Assembly (NCBI GenBank): GCA_009829735.1
Contig: CM020618.1
Location: 16,849,346 to 16,913,345, forward strand
Length of the DNA stretch: 64,000 nt
From: Pyropia yezoensis
Lineage: Eukaryota; Rhodophyta; Bangiophyceae; Bangiales; Bangiaceae
Direction of reading: 5' to 3'
A program made the position numbers and the translations under genes. This document shows, in pieces, positions 9,763-19,591 of the stretch (within the stretch, counting starts at the first letter, position 1; every line of letters starts with the position of its first letter). The notes beneath the pieces were generated by a model. That model saw nothing but the letters and a program-made list of their open reading frames with translations, did not search any database and was not told the origin of the DNA.

Positions 9763-12700
9763 TCAATCCTCTTGTTCCGCATCCGTTGCGGATGAACTCG
9801 GCTCGTCCCGAGGGTCTTGGTTGGCCCCATCCTCTTGGTCCTCCTCCGAGTCCGACTCCAGAATCTTGCCGGCTCTGGCCACTGGAGTGCCCTCTATCCC
9901 GTTCTGTCGCGTGTAGGCACAGACATCCGCGATGGGTAGCCGGTTTGAGGGTTCCCAGGTATCATCTGCCGGGTTAAAACCGAACCAGCGTACTCGCAGG
10001 TACAGGCGTCCGTCTCTCCAGGCATGGTCCACAAACTTGACGTAGACATATTCCCGACCTTCTTGTTGGGATAGCCAGGGTACTGCGGCCCGCTTGCGCC
10101 GGGTCAAGTCCCGTTGGCTTGGCGGTGGAGCTCGGGTGACATGGTCGCTGCTCACGCGGTACGGGGTGCTATCCACGTCTAGAAGAAAGGTCCAACCGTC
10201 CGTATTCAGGATCTCAAAAGGTCCATCCGTCTTCGAGTCCAGCTTCCCCCGGGTCTTGCTATGGTTGTCCACAAAAACCCAGTCGCCACCACCCAGTTCC
10301 TTGTTCTTTTCCCGAACGCCCTTGTCATAGCCCCGCTTGTATCGCTCCTGGGTCTTCGAGATTGACTCCTTGACTCTTGGGAGCAGGAGCTTCAGTTGTT
10401 CCAGGAACTCATCCTTTGCCTTGGGACCTGACTTCAGTGCAGGCTGGAGACCGTCTGGTATTCTTTCCAGGGAGAAGTTGGTCAGCCGCCTTGGGGTGAC
10501 AAAGTCGAGTGGAGCGACCCCCGTTGTCCGGTGAACTCGGGAGTTGTAGGCTAGAGTGAGGACAGCCAGGAGCTCGTCCCAGTCTTCTCGGTGCTCCTCC
10601 ACGTAGTGCCGTAGCATGTCTACTAGGGTCCGGTTGAATCGTTCCACCTGGCCGTTCGTTTGAGGGTGGTACGTCGTAGTGTACAAGTTCTTGATGCCCA
10701 TCAGGTCACAGACTCCTTGGAAGAACAGGGATGCAAACTGGGGACCGTTGTCGGTTAAGACGGAGTCTGGAGGGCCGTAGGCAGCTATCCAGTACTCGCA
10801 GAAGGCTGACGTGACATCCAGAGCCGTGATGGTCCTCAGCAAGATTGCTCGAGTGAACATGGAGAGCCGGTCACATATGATGAGCAGGTATATGTTGCCA
10901 CTGGATGTTTCAGGTAGGGGCCCCAGGATGTCCATGCTTAAGCTTGCAAAGGGCTCCGCCGCAGGGAATACGCGTAGCTTAGAAGTCTTCTTCCTCTGGG
11001 ACAACCGGTTCCTTGCACACGAAACACAAGCCTCCAGGTACTTATGGACGTCACTGGCCATGGTTTCCCAGTAATAGTGTCGTCTCATGGAAGCATACAT
11101 CCGATGGATACCAGGATGTCCGGCCTGGGGAGACGAGTGCTCCAGGCGTAGGATGTCAGCTCGTAGGCCCCGGGGTACGTAGACTTGAGTGGCCCCATCG
11201 AAGGGTGACACCCGTACTAGGAGTCCGTCCGTAGACTCGGAGAAACGACTGTTCCGGTTCAGGTCCATTTGGTGGCGAAGCTCCAAGCAATAAGGATCCG
11301 TTAGCTGTGCCTCCAGCATCCGGTGAATGGTTACCGGCTGGTGCGCTTCAGGTGACTCATTCAAAGGAGCATGCCAGCCACGTCCGACATTTGGGAGGAT
11401 GAAGCAAGGTATTTCCTCCGGGATAGGACCGGTATCGGCTGCAGGAGTCTCCAGCCGGGACATGGTGTCGGCGCAGTGGTGCTCCCTCCCTGCTCTGGTG
11501 CACACCTTGTACTTGAACTCCGAAAGGCGTAGGCGCCACCGGGCGACCCTTCCTTGACTGCTGTCCATGCATAGCAGCCACCTTAGACTGGCATGATCCG
11601 TCCGGATGAGGAACTCTTGTCCTTCAAGATATGGCCGTAACAGGAAGCAAGCCCAGACGACTGCCAAGCACTCGCGCTCCGTCGTGGAATAGTTCTTCTC
11701 GGCTGGAGTCAAGACGCGACTGTAGTAGCCTATCGGGAGGAAGTGCCCATCAGGTTGCTGCTGGAGTAGTGAGCACCCCACCTGGACGCCACAGGCGTCA
11801 GTCTCTAGAACAAACTGGCCCTCCCGCTTGGGTAACGCCAGTACTGGAGTGGTGGTCAGGCGCTTCTTGAGCTCTTCGAAGGCCGCGGTCTGCTTCTCGT
11901 CGAACACCGGGAGTTGTGCGGGAAGCTTCTTGCTGGTAAGCTTGGTCAATGGCCGGGCAATCAGAGCATAGTCCCGTACAAACCGGCGATAGACGTTGCA
12001 CATACCCAGGAAGCTTTTGAGTTCCGTCTGGGTTTTGGGTTGTCGTGCATGCCGGAGGGCCTTGATGTTTTTCTCATTGACTCGGAGCTCCCCCGGACTC
12101 AGCACGTGCCCCAGATACTCCACCTCAGTCTCAAACAGGTGGCACTTCTCGGCCTTGAGGGTAACTCCAGCCTTGGACAGGAGGGCCAGGACCTCCCGAA
12201 GGTGCTCCAGGTGTTCCGCTGGGGTCTTGGAGAGAACGATAATGTCGTCCAGGTAGACCAAACATGTTCTCCACCTTAGCCCGGACAGGATTATGTCGAT
12301 GGCTCTTTGGAAGGTTGCCGGAGCATTGGTGAGACCAAAAGGAAGACGATTGCACCGGAATAGTCCCAGGTGGCACGTGAAGGTGGTCTTGTCCTTGTCC
12401 TCGTCAGCCAGAGGGATCTGCCAGTATCCGGCATTACAATCCAGCGTTGAGAAGAGGGTGGCATCACCAAGAAAGTCGAGGCAATCATCCATCCGGGGTA
12501 TCGGGTATACGTCCTTGACTGTCATCTCGTTCAGGCGCCGGTAGTCAACGCAGAAACGGAAGTGACCGCCGGTTTTCGGGACGACTACCACCGGGAAAGC
12601 CCACTCGCCATCAGACGGCTCGATAACATCCATCTTGAGCATCTTGTTAACCTGCTTCTCAATCTCATTCCGGCGATGAGGTCCGGCCCGATATGGTTGC

Positions 12701-13722
12701 ATGTGCACTGGCTTAGCTTCCGGCTTGAGTTGAATCCGGTGTAGAGTGGCGTCCATCTTGCCCAGCTCTCCCGACCACAGGTGCTGATATTCCTGGAGAA
12801 GCTTCTCCAGTGCCTCCTTCAAGTCGAGAGGGACATTTTCTTGGTTGACCTTCGGCATCCCGGGTGGTGCTTGATCGGGTTTCGGAGTAGCGCTGCCAGC
12901 CTGCTCTTGTTTCGGAGGTACGTCTAAGGCCGTCAAGTTGGATGCCAGTTCGTGTTGCAGGTTCAGGAGGTCTTCCTTGCTCATAGCACGGGCGGATCCC
13001 CGGTAAGGTTCTGCTTTTCCAACTCGAGTGCTCTTAGCGAGAGTTATCGGTTTCCGGCTCACGTTGACGACTAGCACCGAGAATGGGGTACGCCTTTCCA
13101 CCTTCTTGTGATGTCCGTGGGCCAAGTATAACCGGTGTTTCGCCAGAAATCCCTTACGTCCGTAGATCAGGCATTGACCTGCAATCCGGGTCGTTACTTG
13201 AACCTTGGTCTCCGAGCGAGGAGGTAGGAGCACCGGTTTGAAGAGAGTCAAGGTAGAGGGTGGGATGCGTTCCCTCTTGCTCTTGGCTACACGAACCTTG
13301 GCGTCCAGATGCTCCAATACCGGTGACACAAACCCATGGTTGAACTGGACCTTCCCTTCTCCGGGTAGGATGCTCTTGACATGCTGCTTCTGGAAGTCCC
13401 AGCCTAGGATGAGGGGGACTGACAGGGCCTTGACTACCAGAAAGGGAAATAGCATTGGTTCATTGTTGACATAGATGGCGACAGGAAGACGGCCAAGCGG
13501 TCGTAGGGTTTGACCCGAAGCGTCGACGATATGGGTCCGGGTAGGCGCTCTCCAGGCATGTCGACGCCAGCCCGGAGGTAACAGGTTCTCAGTGATGACG
13601 CTTGGTCCGGCTCCCGTGTCAACCACCGGCGTAACAGATTGGGGGAGGCTATCCCCCACACGCATACGAACATTAATCTTGAGGTTTTCTTTACGCAGGA
13701 CGAGCAATGTCCCCTTGAACAA
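9763..13722 (-). CDS. pol: pol polyprotein of element B (protease-RT-RNase H-integrase-chromodomain)
   Basis: About 1319 residues. Aspartic protease with DTGAG at residues 35-39; reverse transcriptase at about 310-530 with LPFGLTNAP and YLDD (490-493); RNase H at about 630-755 with TDAC, TEREC and RTDH; integrase with the His/Cys zinc region at about 860-902 and the catalytic triad seen as D931, D991 (TDNGPQF) and E1027 (NGQVERFN); C-terminal chromodomain at about 1220-1275 (EYVYVKFVDHAW...RVRWFGFNPADDTWEP). Order RT-RH-IN plus chromodomain places it in the chromovirus branch of Ty3/gypsy. The frame has no early ATG and lies in the -1 phase relative to gag, slightly overlapping its end, fitting the programmed frameshifting the group is known to use. 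Copies DNA from the RNA genome and integrates it; the chromodomain probably steers it to modified histones. Confidence 0.96.
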   Translation of the reverse strand: MFKGTLLVLRKENLKINVRMRVGDSLPQSVTPVVDTGAGPSVITENLLPPGWRRHAWRAPTRTHIVDASGQTLRPLGRLPVAIYVNNEPMLFPFLVVKALSVPLILGWDFQKQHVKSILPGEGKVQFNHGFVSPVLEHLDAKVRVAKSKRERIPPSTLTLFKPVLLPPRSETKVQVTTRIAGQCLIYGRKGFLAKHRLYLAHGHHKKVERRTPFSVLVVNVSRKPITLAKSTRVGKAEPYRGSARAMSKEDLLNLQHELASNLTALDVPPKQEQAGSATPKPDQAPPGMPKVNQENVPLDLKEALEKLLQEYQHLWSGELGKMDATLHRIQLKPEAKPVHMQPYRAGPHRRNEIEKQVNKMLKMDVIEPSDGEWAFPVVVVPKTGGHFRFCVDYRRLNEMTVKDVYPIPRMDDCLDFLGDATLFSTLDCNAGYWQIPLADEDKDKTTFTCHLGLFRCNRLPFGLTNAPATFQRAIDIILSGLRWRTCLVYLDDIIVLSKTPAEHLEHLREVLALLSKAGVTLKAEKCHLFETEVEYLGHVLSPGELRVNEKNIKALRHARQPKTQTELKSFLGMCNVYRRFVRDYALIARPLTKLTSKKLPAQLPVFDEKQTAAFEELKKRLTTTPVLALPKREGQFVLETDACGVQVGCSLLQQQPDGHFLPIGYYSRVLTPAEKNYSTTERECLAVVWACFLLRPYLEGQEFLIRTDHASLRWLLCMDSSQGRVARWRLRLSEFKYKVCTRAGREHHCADTMSRLETPAADTGPIPEEIPCFILPNVGRGWHAPLNESPEAHQPVTIHRMLEAQLTDPYCLELRHQMDLNRNSRFSESTDGLLVRVSPFDGATQVYVPRGLRADILRLEHSSPQAGHPGIHRMYASMRRHYYWETMASDVHKYLEACVSCARNRLSQRKKTSKLRVFPAAEPFASLSMDILGPLPETSSGNIYLLIICDRLSMFTRAILLRTITALDVTSAFCEYWIAAYGPPDSVLTDNGPQFASLFFQGVCDLMGIKNLYTTTYHPQTNGQVERFNRTLVDMLRHYVEEHREDWDELLAVLTLAYNSRVHRTTGVAPLDFVTPRRLTNFSLERIPDGLQPALKSGPKAKDEFLEQLKLLLPRVKESISKTQERYKRGYDKGVREKNKELGGGDWVFVDNHSKTRGKLDSKTDGPFEILNTDGWTFLLDVDSTPYRVSSDHVTRAPPPSQRDLTRRKRAAVPWLSQQEGREYVYVKFVDHAWRDGRLYLRVRWFGFNPADDTWEPSNRLPIADVCAYTRQNGIEGTPVARAGKILESDSEEDQEDGANQDPRDEPSSSATDAEQED

Positions 13723-13739
13723 ACTGGGTGTCCAGGCGG

Positions 13740-15611
13740 CTACCGGTTGAGCAGGTAACCGCCGTCCTTTCTCCCGGCACGCAAGGTGAGAACAGGTAGA
13801 AGTTCCCTGCCGTTGGAGGTTCGGGAAGACACTTGGGGAGAGCGCCTGCCCAACTCGCTTCCCGGGTCCGAGGAGTCCTTAGAGGTTTCGGTCTCCAGGT
13901 CAAAGTCCGTAGGAGCTTCCCTTGCCAGAGCCTCCGTGATGCTCTGTAAGGTCGCCACTCGGATTGCGTGTACCTGTGCCTGGTCCATCTTGGAGGGTGC
14001 TCGCCGGTCAGCCCAGTTGACCGCCTTTGCAAACACCAGTCCTTGACGCTTGAGTTTCTCCTGGAGGTCCTTAGGAATGGTCGGGCACTGGTAGGACATG
14101 TGATCCTCCTTCTGGCACAGCCAACAAGACCGGAACCGCTGGTTCTTGACTTGCTTGGGGGCGACCAGGGATAGTTGCTCCTTGGAAACGAAGCCGCCCC
14201 ACTTTTCCCCTGACCCCCTGGGTGAGGCCTCGCCAACTGCGAGTACCGGTACAGGGCTATCACCTCCCTTATACTTGTCGGGTCCGGGTCGAACTCGCGA
14301 CAACGGCTTGGAAGTTGATACCATGGGAGCTTGGAGGGCCCTGGCTTGCCGGTAATTGCCCTGGGTGTAGGCCATCAACTGCTGGAAGGTATTTTCTTGG
14401 TGTTCCTGGTTGTAATTCTCCGCATCCACTTGAAGATATTCAGGAAGCCCTTCCGAGAAGATCATCTTGAGCTGGTCCTCAGGGTAAACGTTGCCACAAG
14501 CATCGCTCATCTCCCGGACACGACGGGCAAACGCCTCTGGAGTCTCTTGTCTTTCCATGGTTGCCCGGTTCAGCCTGCCGACTGCTTTACGCAGAGAGTC
14601 CGCGTCAGCGTAGTTGGACAGGAGCCAGTTGACCGCCTCCGGATAGCTCCCAACGGTACGTCCGACAATGTGTCCGGCAGAGTCTGGTAGAACCTGTGCA
14701 AACCGCTGTTCCGCTTCTCTGGTCATGAAGTTAACCAGGAGGTAGAGAGCCTTGCCCTCGGACACATCGTTGTCATTGCATGCCTTGACAAACCGGCGCA
14801 GGAAGGCAAAGATAAGCGCCGGTCTCATCCCGGAAAACTTAGGATGTCCCCCGAAGCTCGGCTGCATTCGTCGGTTCAGGGACGCCATCTTCTTGGCCAT
14901 CTTCCGGGTGTAACCTTGGTCTTGGTTCTCCAGCCGGTAGTTACCCCAATACGTGACCTTGTTCAGGGTGGCATCTCCTACTTGGTGGGCAGGGAAGTCA
15001 AACTCGACTAGCCTGCGCCGGGTGGGACCGGGAGATGCATCCCAATCATATCCCTCCTCAGAGCTGGAGGAACTGGTCTCGCTGGTGCTAGAGCGACGGC
15101 GATGACGCCGACGCCTTCGGCTGCTCCGGGTACCGGTCCTGGAGCTCCCCGCTCCATAGGATGCAAGGGGAGGGAAAGCTTGGCCGGTCCCAGGAGTCGA
15201 GGTCTCAGGGAGACCCGTAGAACCAGTCACAACGGTGCCTCTGGCATCGCTAGTGCCCACAGGAAGAGGTGTATACACCCAGCTGCCATGTGTGGGTCCA
15301 GGAGTAAACACACCAGGGGCTATCCCTGGAGGTTGAGGAGTAGAACCGACAGGAGGGAGACGTCTGCTGCGAGCGGACTCAAACGCTGTTGACCCCGGGG
15401 TGGCTCCCACAGGAGGAACAGCCGGAGGAGCGGGAGCAGGTGGTGCTTGGCCGCCTGTGGACTCCAGTCCGCTACCGGATGTCACACCCAGGTCTGCATC
15501 ACCCGTAGGGAGAACGCCGGGTTGGGCACCGCACCCCGCGGTGACCAGGGATGCATCAAGGGACGCGAAGTCTTCCCCTTCGGGCACCGTCGTGCCAGGG
15601 AGGGTAGCCAT
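13740..15611 (-). CDS. gag: gag structural protein of element B (623 aa)
   Basis: Start set at the first ATG of the frame (15611, MATLPGTTVPEGEDF); element A keeps the same start. Residues 1-230 are Pro/Ser/Thr-rich and end in an Arg-rich and Ser-rich patch. The middle (about 240-420) resembles the retrotransposon gag capsid domain (FLRRFVKACNDNDVSEGKALYLLVNFM... and EAFARRVREMSDACG). A zinc knuckle of the CX2CX4HX4C type (CWLCQKEDHMSYQC) lies at about residues 494-507 and should bind the element RNA. Forms the cytoplasmic virus-like particle in this family. The leader from the LTR to this ATG is about 210 bp. Confidence 0.95.
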   Translation of the reverse strand: MATLPGTTVPEGEDFASLDASLVTAGCGAQPGVLPTGDADLGVTSGSGLESTGGQAPPAPAPPAVPPVGATPGSTAFESARSRRLPPVGSTPQPPGIAPGVFTPGPTHGSWVYTPLPVGTSDARGTVVTGSTGLPETSTPGTGQAFPPLASYGAGSSRTGTRSSRRRRRHRRRSSTSETSSSSSEEGYDWDASPGPTRRRLVEFDFPAHQVGDATLNKVTYWGNYRLENQDQGYTRKMAKKMASLNRRMQPSFGGHPKFSGMRPALIFAFLRRFVKACNDNDVSEGKALYLLVNFMTREAEQRFAQVLPDSAGHIVGRTVGSYPEAVNWLLSNYADADSLRKAVGRLNRATMERQETPEAFARRVREMSDACGNVYPEDQLKMIFSEGLPEYLQVDAENYNQEHQENTFQQLMAYTQGNYRQARALQAPMVSTSKPLSRVRPGPDKYKGGDSPVPVLAVGEASPRGSGEKWGGFVSKEQLSLVAPKQVKNQRFRSCWLCQKEDHMSYQCPTIPKDLQEKLKRQGLVFAKAVNWADRRAPSKMDQAQVHAIRVATLQSITEALAREAPTDFDLETETSKDSSDPGSELGRRSPQVSSRTSNGRELLPVLTLRAGRKDGGYLLNR

Positions 15612-15801
15612 GTTGGTCTCTTGACAGCCACAGTCCAGTTGCCTGCGTGTCCAAAGATCGCCAGACCACAAGAGAGGGGTTGGAGAGCCAGGAATGGGAT
15701 TCCCGTGAACGGGTGCAAATAATTCCCAAACCACCGAAAAAGACAGAACAGGAACAACCCAACCGCTGCTCCCAAATGTCTCTTCTCAAACACTCCAATC
15801 A

Positions 15802-15819
15802 TCCCCTGCTGCTCCACCA
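15802..15819 (-). other. Primer-binding site of element B
   Basis: On the minus strand TGGTGGAGCAGCAGGGGA starts four bases inside the 5' LTR. Its complement ends in CCA, as a tRNA 3' end must, and the same 18 nt serve the other families in this window. Confidence 0.88.
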
Positions 15820-15823
15820 AATA

Positions 15824-16394
15824 TGTGCTATAAAACTCGATCCTCTCAGACACGTGTCAATATCCCTCGGGGGAAAGGGACAGGTACCACAGAAAGGGGA
15901 ACTACGAGAATGGTATGCCTGTTGCCTCACGTGCCTGCTCGCAGAGCAAACAGATACGCACGGTAGTGCACACGGGGAAGAGGAAAGCAAACGCGCAGTT
16001 GTCTTTTTCCTGAGGGCGCGGGCCAAGGGCGCCTCGCTGTCCCTCTTAACGTGCATCTGCGGGAGCCTCGGCACGTTGGCCAGGTAGCCCCCCCATAACC
16101 CCGAGTGGCCCCGACCCGAGTCTAACCTCGTCAGGTCGGGGGCCACTATCACTACTAATTCTATTCCCACCCACTAATCTCACACTCAAATTCTCTCAAA
16201 TCAAGTCCCTCACAAGTATGCAAAAACCCATCAGAAATCCCTCTCTCACGTGTGGATAGCGTAATCCACCGCATCCCAGTGCCCGGCACGGGCCACGGCC
16301 GCCAACCATCACCACACGGCGGGCGTGTTCTGGCACCTGGTGCCCTCTGGTTGTAGTCCCGGGTCGGCGCCAAGTCGGGGCCCGGGATGCTACA
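15824..16394 (-). repeat. 5' LTR of element B (family 1, 571 bp)
   Basis: Same ends and length as 6745-7315. The target duplication ggttt follows at 16395-16399 and the interrupted protease sequence of element A resumes there. Confidence 0.96.
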
Positions 16395-16399
16395 GGTTT

Positions 16400-16617
16400 G
16401 ACCCGAAGCGTCTACAATCCGGGTCTTGGTAGGAGCTCTCCAGGCATGTCGACGCCAGCCCGGAGGTAGCAGGTTTTCAGTGATGACGCTTGGCCCGGCT
16501 CCCGTGTCAACCACCGGAGTAACAGCTTGGGGGCGACGATCCCCCACACGCATACGAGCATTGATCTTGAGGTTCTCATTACGCAGGACGAGCAATGTCC
16601 CCTTGAACAAACAGGGT
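16400..16617 (-). pseudogene. pol: pol of element A, protease N-terminal part
   Basis: Start of the element A pol frame, cut off from its remainder by element B. It matches the first 70 or so residues of the B polyprotein (FKGTLLVLR... and VDTGAGPSVITENLLPPGW), including the aspartic protease DTGAG motif. The join with 6744 across B agrees with the ggttt duplication. Confidence 0.92.
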
Positions 16618-16627
16618 GTCCAGTCGG

Positions 16628-18503
16628 CTACCAGTTGATCAGGTAACTGCCGTCCTTTCTCCCGGCACGCAAGGGGAGAACGGGTAGAAGTACCCTGTTG
16701 TCGGAGATTCGGGAAGACACTTGGGGAGAGCGCCTGCCCTACTCTTTTCCAGGGTCCGAGGATTCCGTGGAGGTCTCGGTCTCCAGGTCAAAGTCCGTAG
16801 GAGCTTCCTTGGTCAGAGCCTCCGTGATGCTCTGCTACGTTGCCACCCGGATTGCGTGTACCTGTGCCTTGTCCGTCTTGGAAAGTGCTCGCCGGTCAGC
16901 CCAGTTGACTGCCTTCGCAAACACCAGTCCTAGACGCTTGAGCTTCTCCTAATGATCCTTGGGAATGGTCGGGCACTGGTAGGACATGTGGTCCTCTTTC
17001 TGGCACAGCCAACAAGACCGGAAACGCTGGCTCTTGACCTGCTTAGGGGCGACCAAGGAAGGTTGCTCCTTAAAGACAAAGCCGCACCTTTTGTCACTGA
17101 ACACCACGGGTGAGGTCTCACCAACTGCCAGCACCGGTACAGGATTATCACCTCCCTTATACGTGTCGGGTCCGGGTCGAACTCGCGACAACGGCTTGGA
17201 AGTTGATACCATGGGAGCTTGGAGGGCCCTGGCTTGCCGGTAATTGCCCTGGGTGTAGGCCATCAACTGCTGGAAGGTATTTTCTTGGTGTTCCTGGTTG
17301 TAATTCTCCGCATCCACTTGAAGATATTCAGGAAGCCCTTCCGAGAAGACCATCTTGAGCCTGTCCTTGGGGTAAACGGTGCCACAAGCATCGCTTATCT
17401 CCCGGACACGGCGGGCGAAGGCCTCTGGCGTTTCTTGTCGTTCCATGGTAGCCCGGTTTAACTTGCCCACTACCTTTCGCAGGGAGTCCGCGTCCGCGTA
17501 ATTGGACAGGAGCAAGTTTGACCGCTTCCGGATAGCTCCCAACGGTACGCCCAACAATGTGTCTGGCTGATTCTGGAAGAGCCTGTGCGAACCGCTGTTC
17601 CGCTTCTCTGGTCATGAAGTTAACCAGGAGGTAGAAGGCCTTGCCCTCGGACACATGATTGTCGTTGCATGCCTTGAAAAACCGGTGCAGGAAGGCAAAG
17701 GTAAGCGCGGGCTTCTGCCCGGAAAACTTAGGTTGTCCTGCGAAACTCGGCTGCATGCGCCGGTTCAGGGATGCCATCTTCTTGGCCAGCTCCCGGGTGT
17801 AACCTTGGTCTTGGTTCTCCAGCCGGTAGTTACCCCAATACGTGACCTTGTTCAGGGTGGCATCTCCTACTTGGTGGGCAGGGAAGTCAAACTCGACTAG
17901 CCTGCGCCGGGTGGGACCAGGGGACGCGTCCCAGCCGTATCCCTCCTTAGAGCTGGAGGAACTGGTCTCGCTGGTGCTAGAGCGACGACGACGACGACGC
18001 CGCCGCCTCCGGCTGTTCTGGTTACCGGTCTTGGAGCTCCCCGCCCCATAAGATGCCAGGGGGGGGACAGCTTGGCCGGTCCAAGGAGTCAAGGTCTCAG
18101 GGGGACCCATAGAACCAGTCGTAGCGGTGCCTCTGGCCTTGCTGGCGCCCACAGGAAGAGGAGTATACACCCAGCTGCCATGTGTAGGTCCAGGAGTAAA
18201 CACACCAGGGGCTATCCCCGGAAGTTCAGGAGTAGATCTGACAAGAGGGAGTCTTCTGCTTCGCGCGGACTCGAACGCCGTTGACCCCGGGGTGGCTCCC
18301 GCAGAAGGGACAGCCGGAAGAACGGGAGCAGAAGGTACTTGGCCGCCTGTGGGCTCCAGTCCGCTACCAGGTGTCACGCCCAGGTCTGCTTCGCCCGTAG
18401 GGATAACGGCTGGTTGGGCACCGCCCCCCGCGGTGAGCAGGGATGCGTCAAGGGACGCGAAGTCTTCCCCTTCGGACACCGTCGTGCCGGGCGGGGTAGC
18501 CAT
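16628..18503 (-). pseudogene. gag: gag of element A, broken copy
   Basis: Closely related to the intact gag of element B over its full length: ATG at 18503 (MATPPGTTVSEGEDF), Pro/Ser-rich N-terminus, Arg-rich patch, capsid-like middle, and zinc knuckle CWLCQKEDHMSYQC near 17.0 kb. About two breaks. It lies directly after the 5' LTR and primer-binding site of element A. Confidence 0.9.
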
Positions 18504-18690
18504 GTTGGTCTCTTGACAGCCACAGTCCAGTTGCCTGCGTGTCCAAAGATCGCAAGACCACAAAAGAGGGGTTGGGGAGCCAGGAATGGGATTCCCGTGA
18601 ACAGGTGCAAATAATTCCCAAACCACAGAAGAGGGCAGAACAGGAACATCCCAACCGCTGCTCCAAAATGTCGCTTCTCAAACACTCCAA

Positions 18691-18708
18691 TCCCCTGCTG
18701 CTCCACCA
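18691..18708 (-). other. Primer-binding site of element A
   Basis: Identical 18 nt to the site in element B (TGGTGGAGCAGCAGGGGA on the minus strand), four bases inside the LTR edge. Confidence 0.88.
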
Positions 18709-18712
18709 AATA

Positions 18713-19283
18713 TGTGGTATAAAACTCGATCCTCTCAGACACGTGTCAATGTCCCTCGGGGGAAAGGGACAGGTAACACAGAAAGGGGAACTACGAGAGT
18801 GGTATGCTTGTTGCCTCACGTGCCTGCTCGGAGAGCAAACAGATACGCACGGTAGTGCACACGGGGAAGAGGAAAGCAAACGCGCAGTTGTCTTTTTCCT
18901 GAGGGCGCGGGCCAAGGGCGCCTCGCTGTCCCTCTTAACGTGCATCTGGGGGAGCCTCGGCACGTTGGCCAGGTAGCCCCCCCATAACCCCGAGTAGCCC
19001 CGACCCGAGTCTAACCTCGTCAGGTCGGGGGCCACTATCACTACTAATTCTATTCCCACCCACTAATCTCACACTCAAATTCTCTCAAATCAAGTCCCTC
19101 ACAAGTATGCAAAAACCCATCAGAAATCCCTCTCTCACGTGTGGATAGCGTAATCCACCGCATCCCAGTGCCGGGCACGGGCCACGGCCACTAACCACCA
19201 CCACACGGCGGGCGTGTTCCGGCACCAGGTGCCCTCTGGTCGCCATCCCAGGTCGGCGCCAAGTCGGGGCCAGGGATGCTACA
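18713..19283 (-). repeat. 5' LTR of element A (family 1, 571 bp)
   Basis: Full-length LTR, TGTGGTATAAAACTC...GGGATGCTACA on the plus strand. Three CACGTG hexamers lie at 18740, 18817 and 19136. Right of it the sequence switches to the upstream region of the family 2 antisense gene in element C. Confidence 0.96.
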
Positions 19284-19591
19284 GTGGCAGGGGAGCCCCT
19301 TTCGTGTGGACGAGTGAGTGGGGGCGAAGACTGTCCGCGTTTCGCGGGGGCGGTTTTGGGGTGACCCCCCTTGATTACCCCGTGTGGGGCCGTGGCCCAT
19401 ACCCAGGTGCCTGGGTGGAGTGACCTCGTAGCTCCATTGGCGCGGGTCTCCCGCGTATCGCCCGTGCCGGGCTGTGTGGTTATAAGCGCGGGTGCCCTCG
19501 CTTCCCTGGCTCGTCCCTGTTCGCTCACCGTACCGGGTAGAGCCGGAAGCGGCTTCTTGGCACGGGGGACCCCTGCCACCCCGGATTCACC
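19284..19591 (+). promoter_or_regulatory. Upstream region of the family 2 antisense gene in element C
   Basis: Contains TATAAG at 19481-19486 followed about 20 bp later by the pyrimidine-rich cttccctggctcgtcc, which is nearly identical in elements E and G. The ATG of the antisense gene is about 110 bp further on, in the context caccATG. The layout fits an RNA polymerase II core promoter (TATA box plus initiator). The 5' part of the region is lost to the insertion of element A. Confidence 0.5.

Larger units (their letters stand above)
6745..16394 (-). mobile_element. Element B: family 1 chromovirus, looks whole, with antisense gene
   Basis: Complete minus-strand element, 9650 bp, between two 571-bp LTRs that differ at about ten positions (near 2%). 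It is flanked by a perfect 5-bp target duplication, ggttt (6740-6744 and 16395-16399), and lies in the protease region of element A. Order on the minus strand: 5' LTR, primer-binding site, gag, pol, short gap, antisense gene on the plus strand, 3' LTR. The three long reading frames are open, so by sequence it looks whole. The low LTR divergence makes it one of the youngest insertions here. Confidence 0.96.
1..19283 (-). mobile_element. Element A: family 1 Ty3/gypsy chromovirus, old copy split by element B
   Basis: Minus-strand LTR retrotransposon whose 3' LTR is cut by the left window edge and whose 5' LTR ends at 19283. Reading leftward: 5' LTR, primer-binding site, gag, protease, (element B, 6745-16394), rest of pol, a gene on the opposite strand, 3' LTR. 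The two LTRs differ at roughly 6% of positions by eye, so A is older than B. It is broken, with about eight breaks over gag, pol and the antisense gene. It sits in element C; the right target-site copy would be gtggc at 19284-19288, and the left one is off the window. Confidence 0.93.

Noticed and set aside
15802-15819. tRNA gene fragment
   Set aside because: Only 18 nt match a tRNA 3' end, always next to an LTR; this is a primer-binding site, and no cloverleaf can be drawn from the flanks.
18539-18976. Plus-strand frame that begins in the leader of A and runs through the 5' LTR
   Set aside because: It spans a primer-binding site and LTR, and exists in similar form only because the LTR is repeated (15647-16087). 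No protein similarity or codon signal.
19085-19579. Minus-strand frame of 164 codons across the LTR of A and the promoter region of C
   Set aside because: It crosses the insertion junction at 19283/19284, so it cannot be an old gene.
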